A stretch of DNA of 64,000 nt, taken from the NCBI RefSeq assembly GCF_003385595.1, contig NZ_QNUE01000011.1, forward strand, positions 85,798-149,797. The letters are read 5' to 3'. The stretch's first letter is position 1. Each line of letters begins with the position of its first letter. The translations under genes and the position numbers were made by a program. Shown here in pieces: positions 43,406 to 51,708 of the stretch. The notes under the pieces were generated by a model that was not told where the DNA came from, ran no database searches, and saw nothing but the letters and a program-made list of their open reading frames with translations. Source of the stretch: Chryseobacterium flavum. Lineage in GTDB: Bacteria; Bacteroidota; Bacteroidia; Flavobacteriales; Weeksellaceae.

Positions 43406-43819
43406 ATGAATTTGTTTAAAGTATTTTCGACTGGAATATTGTTGCTGGCTGCTTCACAGATACAGTCACAGCAGAAGACAGAACAAAAAAAAGTGGATAA
43501 TCCTGTTAAATGTACCAATATTAAAGAAGGAAAGTTTTTACGGCTTAACTATCCACAATCAATTTGGTATATGACTGTTAAAGATAATATTCAGACTGAA
43601 TATTTTAATGGAGGAAAAGATTATATAAAATCTACATTGGTTTTTGTGGATGATTGTAATTATAAAGCAATTGTCATGGAGAAATCAGATAAAAATGATC
43701 CCGCACAGATAGGAGATGTTTTCAACAATAAAATCATTGCGACTCAGGATAACCTGATCAAAGTCAATATGAAAATTGAAAATTCCCAATTTGACGTGAT
43801 ATATGTTAAAGAAAAATAA
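43406..43819 (+). CDS. Small secreted protein of unknown function
   Basis: A 137-residue protein with a signal peptide (MNLFKVFSTGILLLAASQIQSQ) and a soluble domain with two cysteines (Cys near residue 34 in VKCTNIKEGKF and near 76 in DDCNYKAIV) that may form a disulfide. The pattern KCTNIKEGKFL...Y...DNIQTEYF...DCNYKA resembles small lipocalin-like or DUF-type periplasmic proteins of flavobacteria, but I cannot name the family. It is translated one base after the membrane protein gene, which suggests a joint role. Confidence 0.65.
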   Translation: MNLFKVFSTGILLLAASQIQSQQKTEQKKVDNPVKCTNIKEGKFLRLNYPQSIWYMTVKDNIQTEYFNGGKDYIKSTLVFVDDCNYKAIVMEKSDKNDPAQIGDVFNNKIIATQDNLIKVNMKIENSQFDVIYVKEK

Positions 43820-43836
43820 CTTATAAATTATAAAAT

Positions 43837-43854
43837 GGAACAATAGTTCCTTTT
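43837..43854 (+). terminator. Short terminator-like hairpin before the thiolase gene
   Basis: GGAAC/GTTCC stem (43837-43841, 43846-43850) with a 4-nt loop and four T. Confidence 0.55.
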
Positions 43855-43877
43855 AGCTAAAAATAAAAATTATATAC

Positions 43878-45056
43878 ATGAAAGAAGTATTCATTGTTTC
43901 TGCAGTAAGAACCCCTATGGGAAGCTTTATGGGAAGCTTATCAACAGTTCCGGCTACAAAATTGGGAGCTGCTGCAGTAAAAGGAGCATTAGATAAAATA
44001 GGTCTTGATCCTAAAAATGTACAGGAAATCTATATGGGAAATGTGCTGCAGGCAGGAGAAGGACAGGCACCGGCACGTCAGGTAGCTTTAGGAGCAGGAC
44101 TTTCAATTAATACACCTTCTACTACAGTAAATAAGGTTTGTGCTTCAGGAATGAAAGCTGTAACAATGGCTGCACAGGCTATTAAAGCAGGAGATGCAGA
44201 AGTGATCGTAGCCGGAGGTATGGAAAATATGTCTCTGGTTCCTCATTATTATAATGCAAGAGTTGCAACAAAGCTAGGCGATATTAAAATGCAGGACGGT
44301 ATGGTACTGGATGGTCTTACAGACGTTTACAACAAAGTGCATATGGGAGTATGTGCAGAAAAATGTGCTGCAGATTATGGTATTACAAGAGAAGATCAGG
44401 ATAACTTTGCGGTAGAATCCTATAAAAGATCTGCTAAAGCGTGGAGTGAAGGGAAATTCAATGATGAAATAATACCTGTTTCAATTCCTCAGAGAAAAGG
44501 AGAACCTGTGGTCTTTGCTGAGGATGAAGAATATAAAGCGGTAAATTTTGACAGAATATCAACTCTTCCTACCGTATTCAAAAAAGAAGATGGGACAGTT
44601 ACAGCAGCAAATGCTTCTACATTAAATGATGGAGCTTCAGCCCTTATCCTTGTTTCCAAAGAAAAAATGGAAGAACTGGGACTTAAGCCTCTGGCAAGAA
44701 TTGTTTCATATGCTGATGCAGCTCAGGAGCCTGAAAACTTTACAACTGCACCTGCCAAAGCATTACCTATTGCTCTTAAAAAAGCAGGATTAGAGATTTC
44801 GGATATCGATTTCTTTGAATTTAATGAAGCATTTTCGGTAGTAGGACTTGCCAACAATAAGATTTTAGGGTTAGATGCATCTAAAGTAAATGTTAACGGA
44901 GGTGCTGTTGCCCTTGGACATCCACTGGGAAGCTCAGGTTCAAGAATTATTGTTACATTGATCAATGTATTGAAGCAAAATAATGCGAAATACGGTGCTG
45001 CAGCGATCTGCAACGGTGGTGGAGGAGCTTCTGCTATCGTGATTGAAAATATATAA
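43878..45056 (+). CDS. Acetyl-CoA C-acetyltransferase (thiolase)
   Basis: The 392-residue thiolase has the nucleophile Cys88 (NKVCASGMKA), His348 (GHPLGSSG) and the acid/base Cys378 (CNGGGG). Length and motifs match biosynthetic or degradative acetoacetyl-CoA thiolases. It condenses or cleaves acyl-CoA units; in this organism it could feed acetoacetyl-CoA to the mevalonate pathway, whose kinase is encoded 1.7 kb downstream, or serve beta-oxidation with the ETF. Both are inferences from context. Confidence 0.95.
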   Translation: MKEVFIVSAVRTPMGSFMGSLSTVPATKLGAAAVKGALDKIGLDPKNVQEIYMGNVLQAGEGQAPARQVALGAGLSINTPSTTVNKVCASGMKAVTMAAQAIKAGDAEVIVAGGMENMSLVPHYYNARVATKLGDIKMQDGMVLDGLTDVYNKVHMGVCAEKCAADYGITREDQDNFAVESYKRSAKAWSEGKFNDEIIPVSIPQRKGEPVVFAEDEEYKAVNFDRISTLPTVFKKEDGTVTAANASTLNDGASALILVSKEKMEELGLKPLARIVSYADAAQEPENFTTAPAKALPIALKKAGLEISDIDFFEFNEAFSVVGLANNKILGLDASKVNVNGGAVALGHPLGSSGSRIIVTLINVLKQNNAKYGAAAICNGGGGASAIVIENI

Positions 45057-45078
45057 TATTCTGTTTAAGAATATATTG

Positions 45079-45134
45079 CCATTAAGGAATGGATAATTTT
45101 TTTAAAAACTTATTCATTTCTTAATGGTTTTTTT
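45079..45134 (+). terminator. Long-stem terminator after the thiolase gene
   Basis: An 18-bp stem with two mismatches (45079-45096 with 45110-45127) followed by seven T. The T-run runs into the -7 element of the next gene (TATTTTTG, 45134-45141). Confidence 0.8.
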
Positions 45135-45162
45135 ATTTTTGTGCTACTAATATTTATTTGAA

Positions 45163-46653
45163 ATGTCTGAAACTGAGAACCGACAGCCTAAAAACATAAA
45201 AAATAATCCGAAGATTATGAAAGCCTGGGCTGTATATGACTGGGCAAATTCTGTATACTCCTTGGTCATTACCTCTACCATTTTTCCTATTTACTATTCC
45301 ATCCTTACCACAGCGTATGAGAAAAAGGAATATGTATCGGAAACTAAAACATGGATTGATGTTCCGGTAAGGCATATGATCAGAGTCTTCGGAGAAGAAT
45401 ATCAACCGGATGCAGTATACGGATATTCATTAACGATATCATTCTTTATTGTTGTACTGCTTTCACCGTTTTTATCCTCTCTGGCGGATACTATTGGAAA
45501 TAAAAAATCATTCCTGCAGTTCTTCTGCTATCTTGGAGCTACTTCTTGTATGGGGCTGGCTATGTTTACAGGGATGCACAACGTGTTTCTCGGTCTTCTT
45601 TTCAGTATAACGGCCAGTGTGGGATTCTGGGGGAGTCTGGTGTTTTATAATTCCTTCCTTCCGGATATTGCGACGCCTGATAAGCAGGATGCGCTTTCTG
45701 CAAGGGGATATGTATACGGATATATTGGTTCAGTAGTTTTGGTGGTGATCTGTCTGGTATTGATCCAGGTTTTTGCTAAAGGAGCTGCACAACAGTTGTT
45801 GTTTACCAGGATCAGTTTCCTGCTGACCGGAGCATGGTGGTTTGGTTTTTCTCAATATACATTTAAACATCTTCCTCAGTTTGGAGATGTAAAAGACAAA
45901 CTTCCTAAAGACCTGGTATTACTGAACTATAAAAATATCTTTAAAAAGCATGAAGAACAGGGAGGCTTCTTTGAAGTACTGAAAGACAATATGAGTTTCT
46001 ATAAAGATATTGCCAAAGAAAGTTTCCATGAGCTGTTTAAAGTGGGGGGAGTGCTTTTCAAAGATAAAAACCTGAAGTTCTTTTTGTCAAGCTTCTTTTT
46101 TTACAGTGTCGGAATGCAGACCATTTTCCTTATGGCAACCTTATTTGGGAAAAGTGAGATCAATCTGGCTCAGGATAAATTAATTGCTACACTCCTGGTA
46201 ATCCAGATTGAAGCCATTATCGGGGCCGTGATTTTTTCAAGGCTATCAAAAAGAATCGGAAATAAAAATGTAATTTCGATAGCAATTGTTCTGTGGATCG
46301 TAGCTTGTCTTTGGGCATATTTCTTAAATAAGGAAAACCCAACGGTAGAGTATCAGTTTTATGGTGTTGCTGCCGTGGTAGGTTTGGTAATGGGAGGACT
46401 TCAGGCTATGTCGAGATCTACCTACTCAAAACTACTTCCTGAAGATTCAATGGAGAATACAACATATTTCAGTTTTTATGACGTACTGGAAAAGATTGCG
46501 ATTATCATCGGAACATTTATTTTTGCCACATTGATAGAGCATTTTAATAATATGCGTATCGCAGCCCTCTCGATGACTATATTCTTTGGCGCGGGACTGA
46601 TATTAATCCGGTTTTTAAAGGTTAAAATGAGAAAACAGAGAGATACCCTATAA
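45163..46653 (+). CDS. UMF1/Atg22-like MFS transporter
   Basis: The 496-residue transporter begins with a charged tail, then KAWAVYDWANSVYSLVITST (about 17-36), the hallmark first helix of the Atg22/UMF1 family. About 12 helices follow, with a long cytoplasmic loop in the middle (about 235-290). In yeast Atg22 exports amino acids from the vacuole; bacterial members have unknown substrates. It has a -7 element at 45134-45141, 21 bases before the start. Confidence 0.88.
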   Translation: MSETENRQPKNIKNNPKIMKAWAVYDWANSVYSLVITSTIFPIYYSILTTAYEKKEYVSETKTWIDVPVRHMIRVFGEEYQPDAVYGYSLTISFFIVVLLSPFLSSLADTIGNKKSFLQFFCYLGATSCMGLAMFTGMHNVFLGLLFSITASVGFWGSLVFYNSFLPDIATPDKQDALSARGYVYGYIGSVVLVVICLVLIQVFAKGAAQQLLFTRISFLLTGAWWFGFSQYTFKHLPQFGDVKDKLPKDLVLLNYKNIFKKHEEQGGFFEVLKDNMSFYKDIAKESFHELFKVGGVLFKDKNLKFFLSSFFFYSVGMQTIFLMATLFGKSEINLAQDKLIATLLVIQIEAIIGAVIFSRLSKRIGNKNVISIAIVLWIVACLWAYFLNKENPTVEYQFYGVAAVVGLVMGGLQAMSRSTYSKLLPEDSMENTTYFSFYDVLEKIAIIIGTFIFATLIEHFNNMRIAALSMTIFFGAGLILIRFLKVKMRKQRDTL

Positions 46654-46658
46654 ATATA

Positions 46659-46683
46659 AAATGGCACTATTTTAGTGCCATTT
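46659..46683 (+). terminator. Terminator after the UMF1-like gene
   Basis: AAATGGCACTA (46659-46669) pairs with TAGTGCCATTT (46673-46683) with a 3-nt loop; the following T-run is weak. Confidence 0.65.
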
Positions 46684-46785
46684 CTGTTATTATAACTTTT
46701 GCTGAAAAATAATAATAATTCGGTCTGAGTTTTGCTTATATTCAGCAGAATAATTTTTAACTTTGCAAAAAGATTTATTGTCAAA

Positions 46786-47712
46786 ATGACCAACCCTCTA
46801 TTTTATGCAAAAATAATTCTGTTTGGAGAATATGGAATGATTGAAGATTCCCAGGGGCTTGTTGTACCATACAGCTTCTATAAAGGGACTTTAAAATTTT
46901 CAGATTTAAGTTCGGATTTTGAGCTTAATTCAAACAGGCATCTGCAGAAATATGCTGATTTTCTGACAGCACTTGATCTTTCTGATGATTTTAAACTGGA
47001 CATTGAAAGCTTTAAAGCAGATATTTCAAAAGGACTTTTCTTTGATTCCAATATTCCACAGGGGTATGGAGTGGGAAGTTCAGGCGCTTTGGTAGCTGCA
47101 ATTTTTGAAAAATATTCAATCAGTAAACTGAATCCAGAGAATATTTCCAAGGAGAATTTAAAAAAGCTAAAGGCTGTTTTTGGTGAAATGGAAAGCTATT
47201 TCCATGGAAAAAGTTCAGGAATGGATCCATTGATCTGTTATATGAATCTTCCGATTCTTATTGAAAATAAAGAAAACCTGGACAGGGTAGCAATCCCGGA
47301 CGGAGAAGAAGGAAAAGGAGCAATCTTCCTGATTGATTCCGGAATTACGGGAGAAACCGGGCCTATGATACAGATTTTCTTTGAAAAAATGAAGACAGAA
47401 GGTTTCCGCAAAACCCTGAAAGAAGAATTTATCCGGTATAATAACGCATGTATAGATGCATTCCTGAAAAAAGATATGAATCCCTTCTTCAGAAACCTTA
47501 AAAAACTTTCCCACTGGGCTTACGAACATTTCCGTCCGATGATTCCCGAAAGTATTTTTAAGATCTGGAAAAAAGGACTGGATTCCAATGCTTACTACCT
47601 TAAACTTTGCGGAAGCGGAGGAGGTGGATATATCTTAGGATTTACCAAAGATTATGAAAAGGCAGAGAAAATGCTTGAAGGCTTCCAAAAAGAGGTGATT
47701 TACAGATTTTAA
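46786..47712 (+). CDS. GHMP kinase, probable mevalonate kinase
   Basis: The 308-residue GHMP kinase starts MTNPLFYAKIILFGEYGMI, has the phosphate-binding motif PQGYGVGSSGALVAA (91-105), HGKSSGMDPLICYMN with the catalytic Asp (about 144-158) and the late LCGSGGGGYILGF motif. The FGEYG opening and SSGMDP motif are those of mevalonate kinases, which start isoprenoid synthesis in Flavobacteriia. The ATG at 46786 is chosen because a -7 element TAACTTTG (46758-46765) lies between it and the earlier in-frame start at 46732. The next gene, 10 bases on, is a UbiA-type prenyltransferase. Confidence 0.87.
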   Translation: MTNPLFYAKIILFGEYGMIEDSQGLVVPYSFYKGTLKFSDLSSDFELNSNRHLQKYADFLTALDLSDDFKLDIESFKADISKGLFFDSNIPQGYGVGSSGALVAAIFEKYSISKLNPENISKENLKKLKAVFGEMESYFHGKSSGMDPLICYMNLPILIENKENLDRVAIPDGEEGKGAIFLIDSGITGETGPMIQIFFEKMKTEGFRKTLKEEFIRYNNACIDAFLKKDMNPFFRNLKKLSHWAYEHFRPMIPESIFKIWKKGLDSNAYYLKLCGSGGGGYILGFTKDYEKAEKMLEGFQKEVIYRF

Positions 47713-47722
47713 ACAGATTGGA

Positions 47723-48652
47723 ATGAATTCTGAAAAAGAAACTTTCCAATCTAAAAATTATATTTCGAAATCTCTGTTTTACAGATTTTCACAATTCGTG
47801 GGCTTTATGCTCGGCGCCCGCTTTTTCGTTGCAGCGTTGCTGACATTTGCACTTTATGTGTCCACTTTTTTCCTGTTCAATCAGGATGAGACCTTTAGGA
47901 ATTTTGTATTTGATTTCAAAGTTCACGGGATCATTTTCTGTACTGTTCTTACTATTTTAGCAGGAGGAATTATCAATCAGTTTTATGACCTGGAAAAAGA
48001 TCATATTGCAAAACCATTCAGAACAAGAATCCAGAGCTTTATCAAGCAAAAGTATTTTTTGTATGCCTATCTGGGATTAAGTGCCATTTCTCTGGGAGTT
48101 GCATGGCTGATTTCCCATAATGTTTTTGTGTTTTTTCTTGTATATCAGTTTTTTATGTGGTTTTACAGTCATAAATTAAGCCGCATCCTCATTCTCAATA
48201 ACCTTACTTTTGTAAGCCTTACCTTATATCCTTTTTTTGGAATGATGGTCTATTATGAGACCTTTTCCAAAAAAGTATTTTTAATGGCGGTTTTTCTTTT
48301 CCTGATCCTGCTTTGTATTGATATTGTAAAAGATACCCTTACAAAGAGTGTTGACAAGGCATTCGGTTATACTACCATTCCCAACTATTTTAAAACAAAA
48401 AGCACCAGAACGATTCTGATTTCCCTGTTGATCATAACTATGGCGGTTTCGATGAAAATTATTACCAGGACGGGAATAACCAGTTTTATGGCGTATTATT
48501 TTGTGGGAGGATTATTTGTAATGATCTTATGTATCTATCTGCTCTTGAAGTCTACGAGGAAAAACAATTTCCTTACCATTAATATATTACGGCTTTGGGT
48601 CTTTGTGGGAATCATCGCTATGCTTTTAAATGGAATTGAAAGTAAATTATAA
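47723..48652 (+). CDS. UbiA-family prenyltransferase
   Basis: The 309-residue membrane protein has about eight helices and the two Asp-rich motifs that bind prenyl diphosphate and magnesium: NQFYDLEKDH (about 89-98) and DIVKDTLTKSVDKAFG (about 199-214). It transfers an isoprenoid chain to an acceptor. Flavobacterial copies next to mevalonate kinase are often annotated as geranylgeranylglycerol-phosphate geranylgeranyltransferase-like; the acceptor is not shown by the sequence. It is cotranscribed with the kinase (10-bp gap). Confidence 0.87.
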   Translation: MNSEKETFQSKNYISKSLFYRFSQFVGFMLGARFFVAALLTFALYVSTFFLFNQDETFRNFVFDFKVHGIIFCTVLTILAGGIINQFYDLEKDHIAKPFRTRIQSFIKQKYFLYAYLGLSAISLGVAWLISHNVFVFFLVYQFFMWFYSHKLSRILILNNLTFVSLTLYPFFGMMVYYETFSKKVFLMAVFLFLILLCIDIVKDTLTKSVDKAFGYTTIPNYFKTKSTRTILISLLIITMAVSMKIITRTGITSFMAYYFVGGLFVMILCIYLLLKSTRKNNFLTINILRLWVFVGIIAMLLNGIESKL

Positions 48653-48716
48653 AAAAATTCTTTAAATAATACTGTGGTTATTATTACCTTTGCAGAACTA
48701 AATTTAATAAATAGGA

Positions 48717-49883
48717 ATGCCCATTTTTAATGATACTAAAGTTGCATTTGCAGACAAGTCTGATGCACAATTGAGAAAGGCTTACTGGATGTTTAAAATG
48801 ATTGAACAGCCTGCACTTACCAGCCTTGGAACGTCCATCCTTAATTTTACAGTACACAACAATTTTCCATTCGTAACCGGAATTGTTAAAAATACTCTTT
48901 TTGAACAGTTTTGCGGGGGAGAAACCCGTGAAGAGAGTATGAAAGTAGTAAAACAGCTTTTTAAAAGAGGAGTAGGAAGTATTTTCGATTATTCTATTGA
49001 GGGAAAAGAGGATGAGGAAACTTTTGATGCGGTATGTAAAGAGATTAAGGATATTGTAAGATTCTCAGTAGGAAATCCGGCAATTCCTTTTATCGTTTTT
49101 AAACCAACTGCATTTGGACGAATTGATCTGTATGAAGCGGTTGGAAAAGGACCTGAACTTACATCAAGCCAAAAAGAAGAATGGGAAAGAGTTGTCAAAA
49201 GATTTGATGAGGTATGCAGCCTTTGCCATGAAAATGATAAAAAAGTGATGGTAGATGCTGAGGAAACATGGATGCAGGATGCAGCAGACCAACTTTGCGA
49301 AGAGATGATGGAGAAATATAACCAGCAAAAACCTATTGTCTGGAATACCATTCAGATGTATAGAACTGGAAGGCTGGAGTATATGGAAGCACATCTTCAA
49401 AGGGCAAGAGAGAAAAACTATTTTATAGGATATAAAATTGTTCGCGGAGCCTATATGGAGAAGGAAAGAGCAAGAGCAGCAGAGAAAGGATATGCAGATC
49501 CAATTCAGCCCACTAAAGAAGCATCAGACAGAAATTACAATGCCGGAATTGATTTTGTGATGAACCATCTGGATAAGGTATCTGCTTTCTTTGGTACTCA
49601 TAATGAAATCTCATCAGAGCTGATTATGGATAAAATGAAGGCTAAATCTCTGGAAAACGGGAATCCTCATATTTATTTTGGACAGCTGTATGGAATGAGT
49701 GATAATATTACATTCTATTTGTCAGATAAAGGCTATAACGTGGCTAAATACCTCCCATACGGACCTGTAAAAGATGTAGTGCCATATTTAACCAGAAGAG
49801 CCCAGGAAAATACCTCTGTGGCCGGACAGACGGGAAGAGAGCTGGGACTTATAAAAAAGGAGCTGGAAAGAAGAAAAAAATAA
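48717..49883 (+). CDS. Proline dehydrogenase
   Basis: The 388-residue monofunctional enzyme has the TIM-barrel with GYKIVRGAYMEKERARA (about 238-254) and the C-terminal FAD/substrate motif KYLPYGPVKDVVPYLTRRAQEN (about 341-362, with the RR pair that binds the proline carboxylate). It oxidises proline to pyrroline-5-carboxylate and passes electrons to the quinone pool. A -7 element TACCTTTG lies at 48685-48692. The P5C dehydrogenase is not adjacent. Confidence 0.93.
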   Translation: MPIFNDTKVAFADKSDAQLRKAYWMFKMIEQPALTSLGTSILNFTVHNNFPFVTGIVKNTLFEQFCGGETREESMKVVKQLFKRGVGSIFDYSIEGKEDEETFDAVCKEIKDIVRFSVGNPAIPFIVFKPTAFGRIDLYEAVGKGPELTSSQKEEWERVVKRFDEVCSLCHENDKKVMVDAEETWMQDAADQLCEEMMEKYNQQKPIVWNTIQMYRTGRLEYMEAHLQRAREKNYFIGYKIVRGAYMEKERARAAEKGYADPIQPTKEASDRNYNAGIDFVMNHLDKVSAFFGTHNEISSELIMDKMKAKSLENGNPHIYFGQLYGMSDNITFYLSDKGYNVAKYLPYGPVKDVVPYLTRRAQENTSVAGQTGRELGLIKKELERRKK

Positions 49884-49905
49884 GAATATATAACAACAAT
49901 AAAAG

Positions 49906-49932
49906 ATACCTGTCAACTGACAGGTATTTTTG
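49906..49932 (+). terminator. Terminator after the proline dehydrogenase gene
   Basis: ATACCTGTCA (49906-49915) pairs with TGACAGGTAT (49918-49927), then a T-run. Confidence 0.9.
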
Positions 49933-50024
49933 TTTAATAGGATTATATTAATTTTATCTGAATTAGTGATAATTTCTTTAAATATTAATTGTGTTGAATA
50001 TATTATAAAATAATTTCATTAGTA

Positions 50025-50055
50025 TTGTTAATTTCGTTTGATTTTATTATATTTG
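50025..50055 (+). promoter_or_regulatory. Orphan promoter upstream of a non-coding interval
   Basis: TTG (50025-50027), a 20-nt spacer and TATATTTG (50048-50055) fit the Bacteroidota promoter. No gene follows on this strand before the terminator at 50234. Confidence 0.65.
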
Positions 50056-50060
50056 ATAAA

Positions 50061-50263
50061 CTATAAAAAACTGACATGAAAACTTCCGGATAAACTTTCC
50101 TTTATTTATATAGCCGTTTATTGATTAGTAAAAATCTAAAAAACATTCGAAATGTGTAATGATAACACATGAAATAATTTAGCGTAAAATAATAAAGCAA
50201 TAGCTTTAGTTTTCTTCTTCAAATATTTTTTAGCCTGACCATTTTTCTTTGGTCAGGTTTTTT
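50061..50263 (+). ncRNA. Predicted small RNA, about 200 nt
   Basis: The interval has its own promoter (50025-50055) and a strong intrinsic terminator (50234-50263), already separated from the proline deh[22 protein letters not shown] another terminator. It holds no open frame beyond five codons. It can form ATGTG/CACAT and AAAGC/GCTTT hairpins (about 50151-50171 and 50194-50207). The 3' end overlaps the stop codon of the opposite-strand XRE gene by a few bases. I do not recognise an RNA family. Confidence 0.5.
50234..50263 (+). terminator. Terminator of the predicted small RNA
   Basis: CCTGACC (50234-50240) pairs with GGTCAGG (50251-50257), 10-nt loop, then six T. The T-run is on the plus strand only, so it does not serve the minus-strand XRE gene. 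Confidence 0.85.
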
Positions 50264-50789
50264 AGGGCTCGAAACTTTCAAATTTTCCATTTTCATAGAA
50301 CAAAACAATCCGTTTTATTTTATTTGATTGATTTCCAATAGCTTGGCTAATAATATGATCTGGTGTATTTTCTAATTGCTGAGAATCGGATATTCTTTCC
50401 TGAGCTTTACCTATGGACGATATAACGGATTCTCCGGGACTTTGTAGCAAGGCTTCTTCGTCACTTCCAAATTCATCATCCTCATTCATCATGGTAAAAA
50501 GATCGGGGAGAGGAGTAGGCTTTCCTCTTTCTTCTTCGGCAGTAGTATCCGTAGCAGCAGTTTCCGGCTGTTGGGATTTCAGCATTTCTCCTTCACCAGT
50601 AACCAGCCAGTCCCACATAAGCTCCGGAAAACGGGATTTTATTTTTATGATAAATTCAAGAGATGGTTTATTTCTTCCTGATGTAATATGCGAAATGGAT
50701 GAACGCTGTACATCAATCTCATCAGCAAACTCGGACGGAGTGAGTTGGGAATACTCTATAATTTTGGAAATTCTTTCATTCAAACTCAT
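50262..50789 (-). CDS. XRE-family helix-turn-helix regulator
   Basis: The 175-residue protein has an N-terminal Cro/C1-type DNA-binding domain (about 5-65): SQLTPSEFADEIDVQRSSIS and HITSGRNKPSLEFIIKIK, then a WDWLVTGEGEM linker typical of flavobacterial XRE proteins. The middle (about 75-125) is acidic and looks unstructured; the C-terminus (about 135-175) has QLENTPDHIISQAIGNQ and ends RIVLFYENGKFESFEP. Its promoter lies under TTACA-N2-TGTAA boxes, so it likely represses itself. The target genes are unknown. Confidence 0.88.
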   Translation of the reverse strand: MSLNERISKIIEYSQLTPSEFADEIDVQRSSISHITSGRNKPSLEFIIKIKSRFPELMWDWLVTGEGEMLKSQQPETAATDTTAEEERGKPTPLPDLFTMMNEDDEFGSDEEALLQSPGESVISSIGKAQERISDSQQLENTPDHIISQAIGNQSNKIKRIVLFYENGKFESFEP

Positions 50790-50810
50790 AAAAATAAGCC
50801 TTTAATTATT

Positions 50811-50890
50811 TTACAAATGTAATATATATAATTTACAAATGCAAAATACAGATGTAAATAAATGAAAAATCATACAGTATACAATTGTAA
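50811..50890 (-). promoter_or_regulatory. XRE promoter with four TTACA-N2-TGTAA boxes
   Basis: Boxes at 50811-50822 (TTACAAATGTAA), 50833-50844 (TTACAAATGCAA), 50846-50857 (ATACAGATGTAA) and 50879-50890 (ATACAATTGTAA). On the minus strand the first covers the -7 element TACATTTG (50814-50821) and the second covers the -33 TTG (50842-50844), with 20 nt between the two elements. This layout fits autorepression. Confidence 0.65.
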
Positions 50891-51708
50891 CATGTATATA
50901 ACTATTTATAAATCAGTATTATATAATAAAAAGATAATATTACTGGTTGTAATATTAGTTTCATCTACATTGACTAATAGCCTCAATTATATAACCAGAA
51001 TTAAGTTTAATAATGTAAATTATAGCTATTTTTAGGGGATAATTTCACTTCTTAAGCTATTTCTTTTTGTTTATTTACATGAATAAACTATTAAACGTCT
51101 TTTCTAGGAATAATCCAATTAAAATGCTGTTTTTGTGATATTTGTGAAGTTTATCATTCCTAATTACATATGTAAATAGCCTCATAAACTGGTCAATTAG
51201 ATCCTAATCTAATCAATAATCAAGAGATAACTCGCTCATGTATGCATAGACATAGGGTTGTTATTTAAAAATCCATTAATTTCAATAAAAAGGCTAACAA
51301 TTTTTGATTTACATTTGTATAATAATTAGTTTATTGACCACTTAAATGTTTAATAAAATAACTGATAAATACGATTAATCCTGTATTTCTCTACTTCAAG
51401 TAATATTAGAAATACAGTTTAGATAAGTTTTATAACATACTGATTAATAATATTTTGTATATATTCAATTAAATTATTCGCAATTCACAATTTTATCCAC
51501 AGACATTTTGTCTAAGGTAGTTGTTTAACAACATTACAGAAGTTAACTTATCTTTTTAAATTAAAAATGGAAGCATTTAAACCTTGTAAACCGGTTCTTA
51601 ATAAAATAACAAATGTAAATTCACGTGTTTTTACTGGTTTTCACAAATGTTAATTTAAGTTTTTCCCTAAAAATGGCTAAATTTGATTCTTGTAAATTAT
51701 TTCTCAAA
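50891..51708. other. AT-rich region of about 800 bp with further dyad boxes, no gene
   Basis: No credible open frame, tRNA or known RNA lies here. It contains TTACATATGTAA (51164-51175, perfect palindrome), TTACATTTGTAT (51309-51320) and TAACAAATGTAA (51607-51618), all like the boxes at the XRE promoter. A single DnaA-box-like TTATCCACA is at 51493-51501. This is the longest non-coding interval in the window. Confidence 0.5.

Noticed and set aside
51493..51501. Perfect DnaA-box word TTATCCACA in the long AT-rich spacer
   Set aside because: Only one copy was found, gene orientation does not switch there and dnaA is absent, so a replication origin is not supported.
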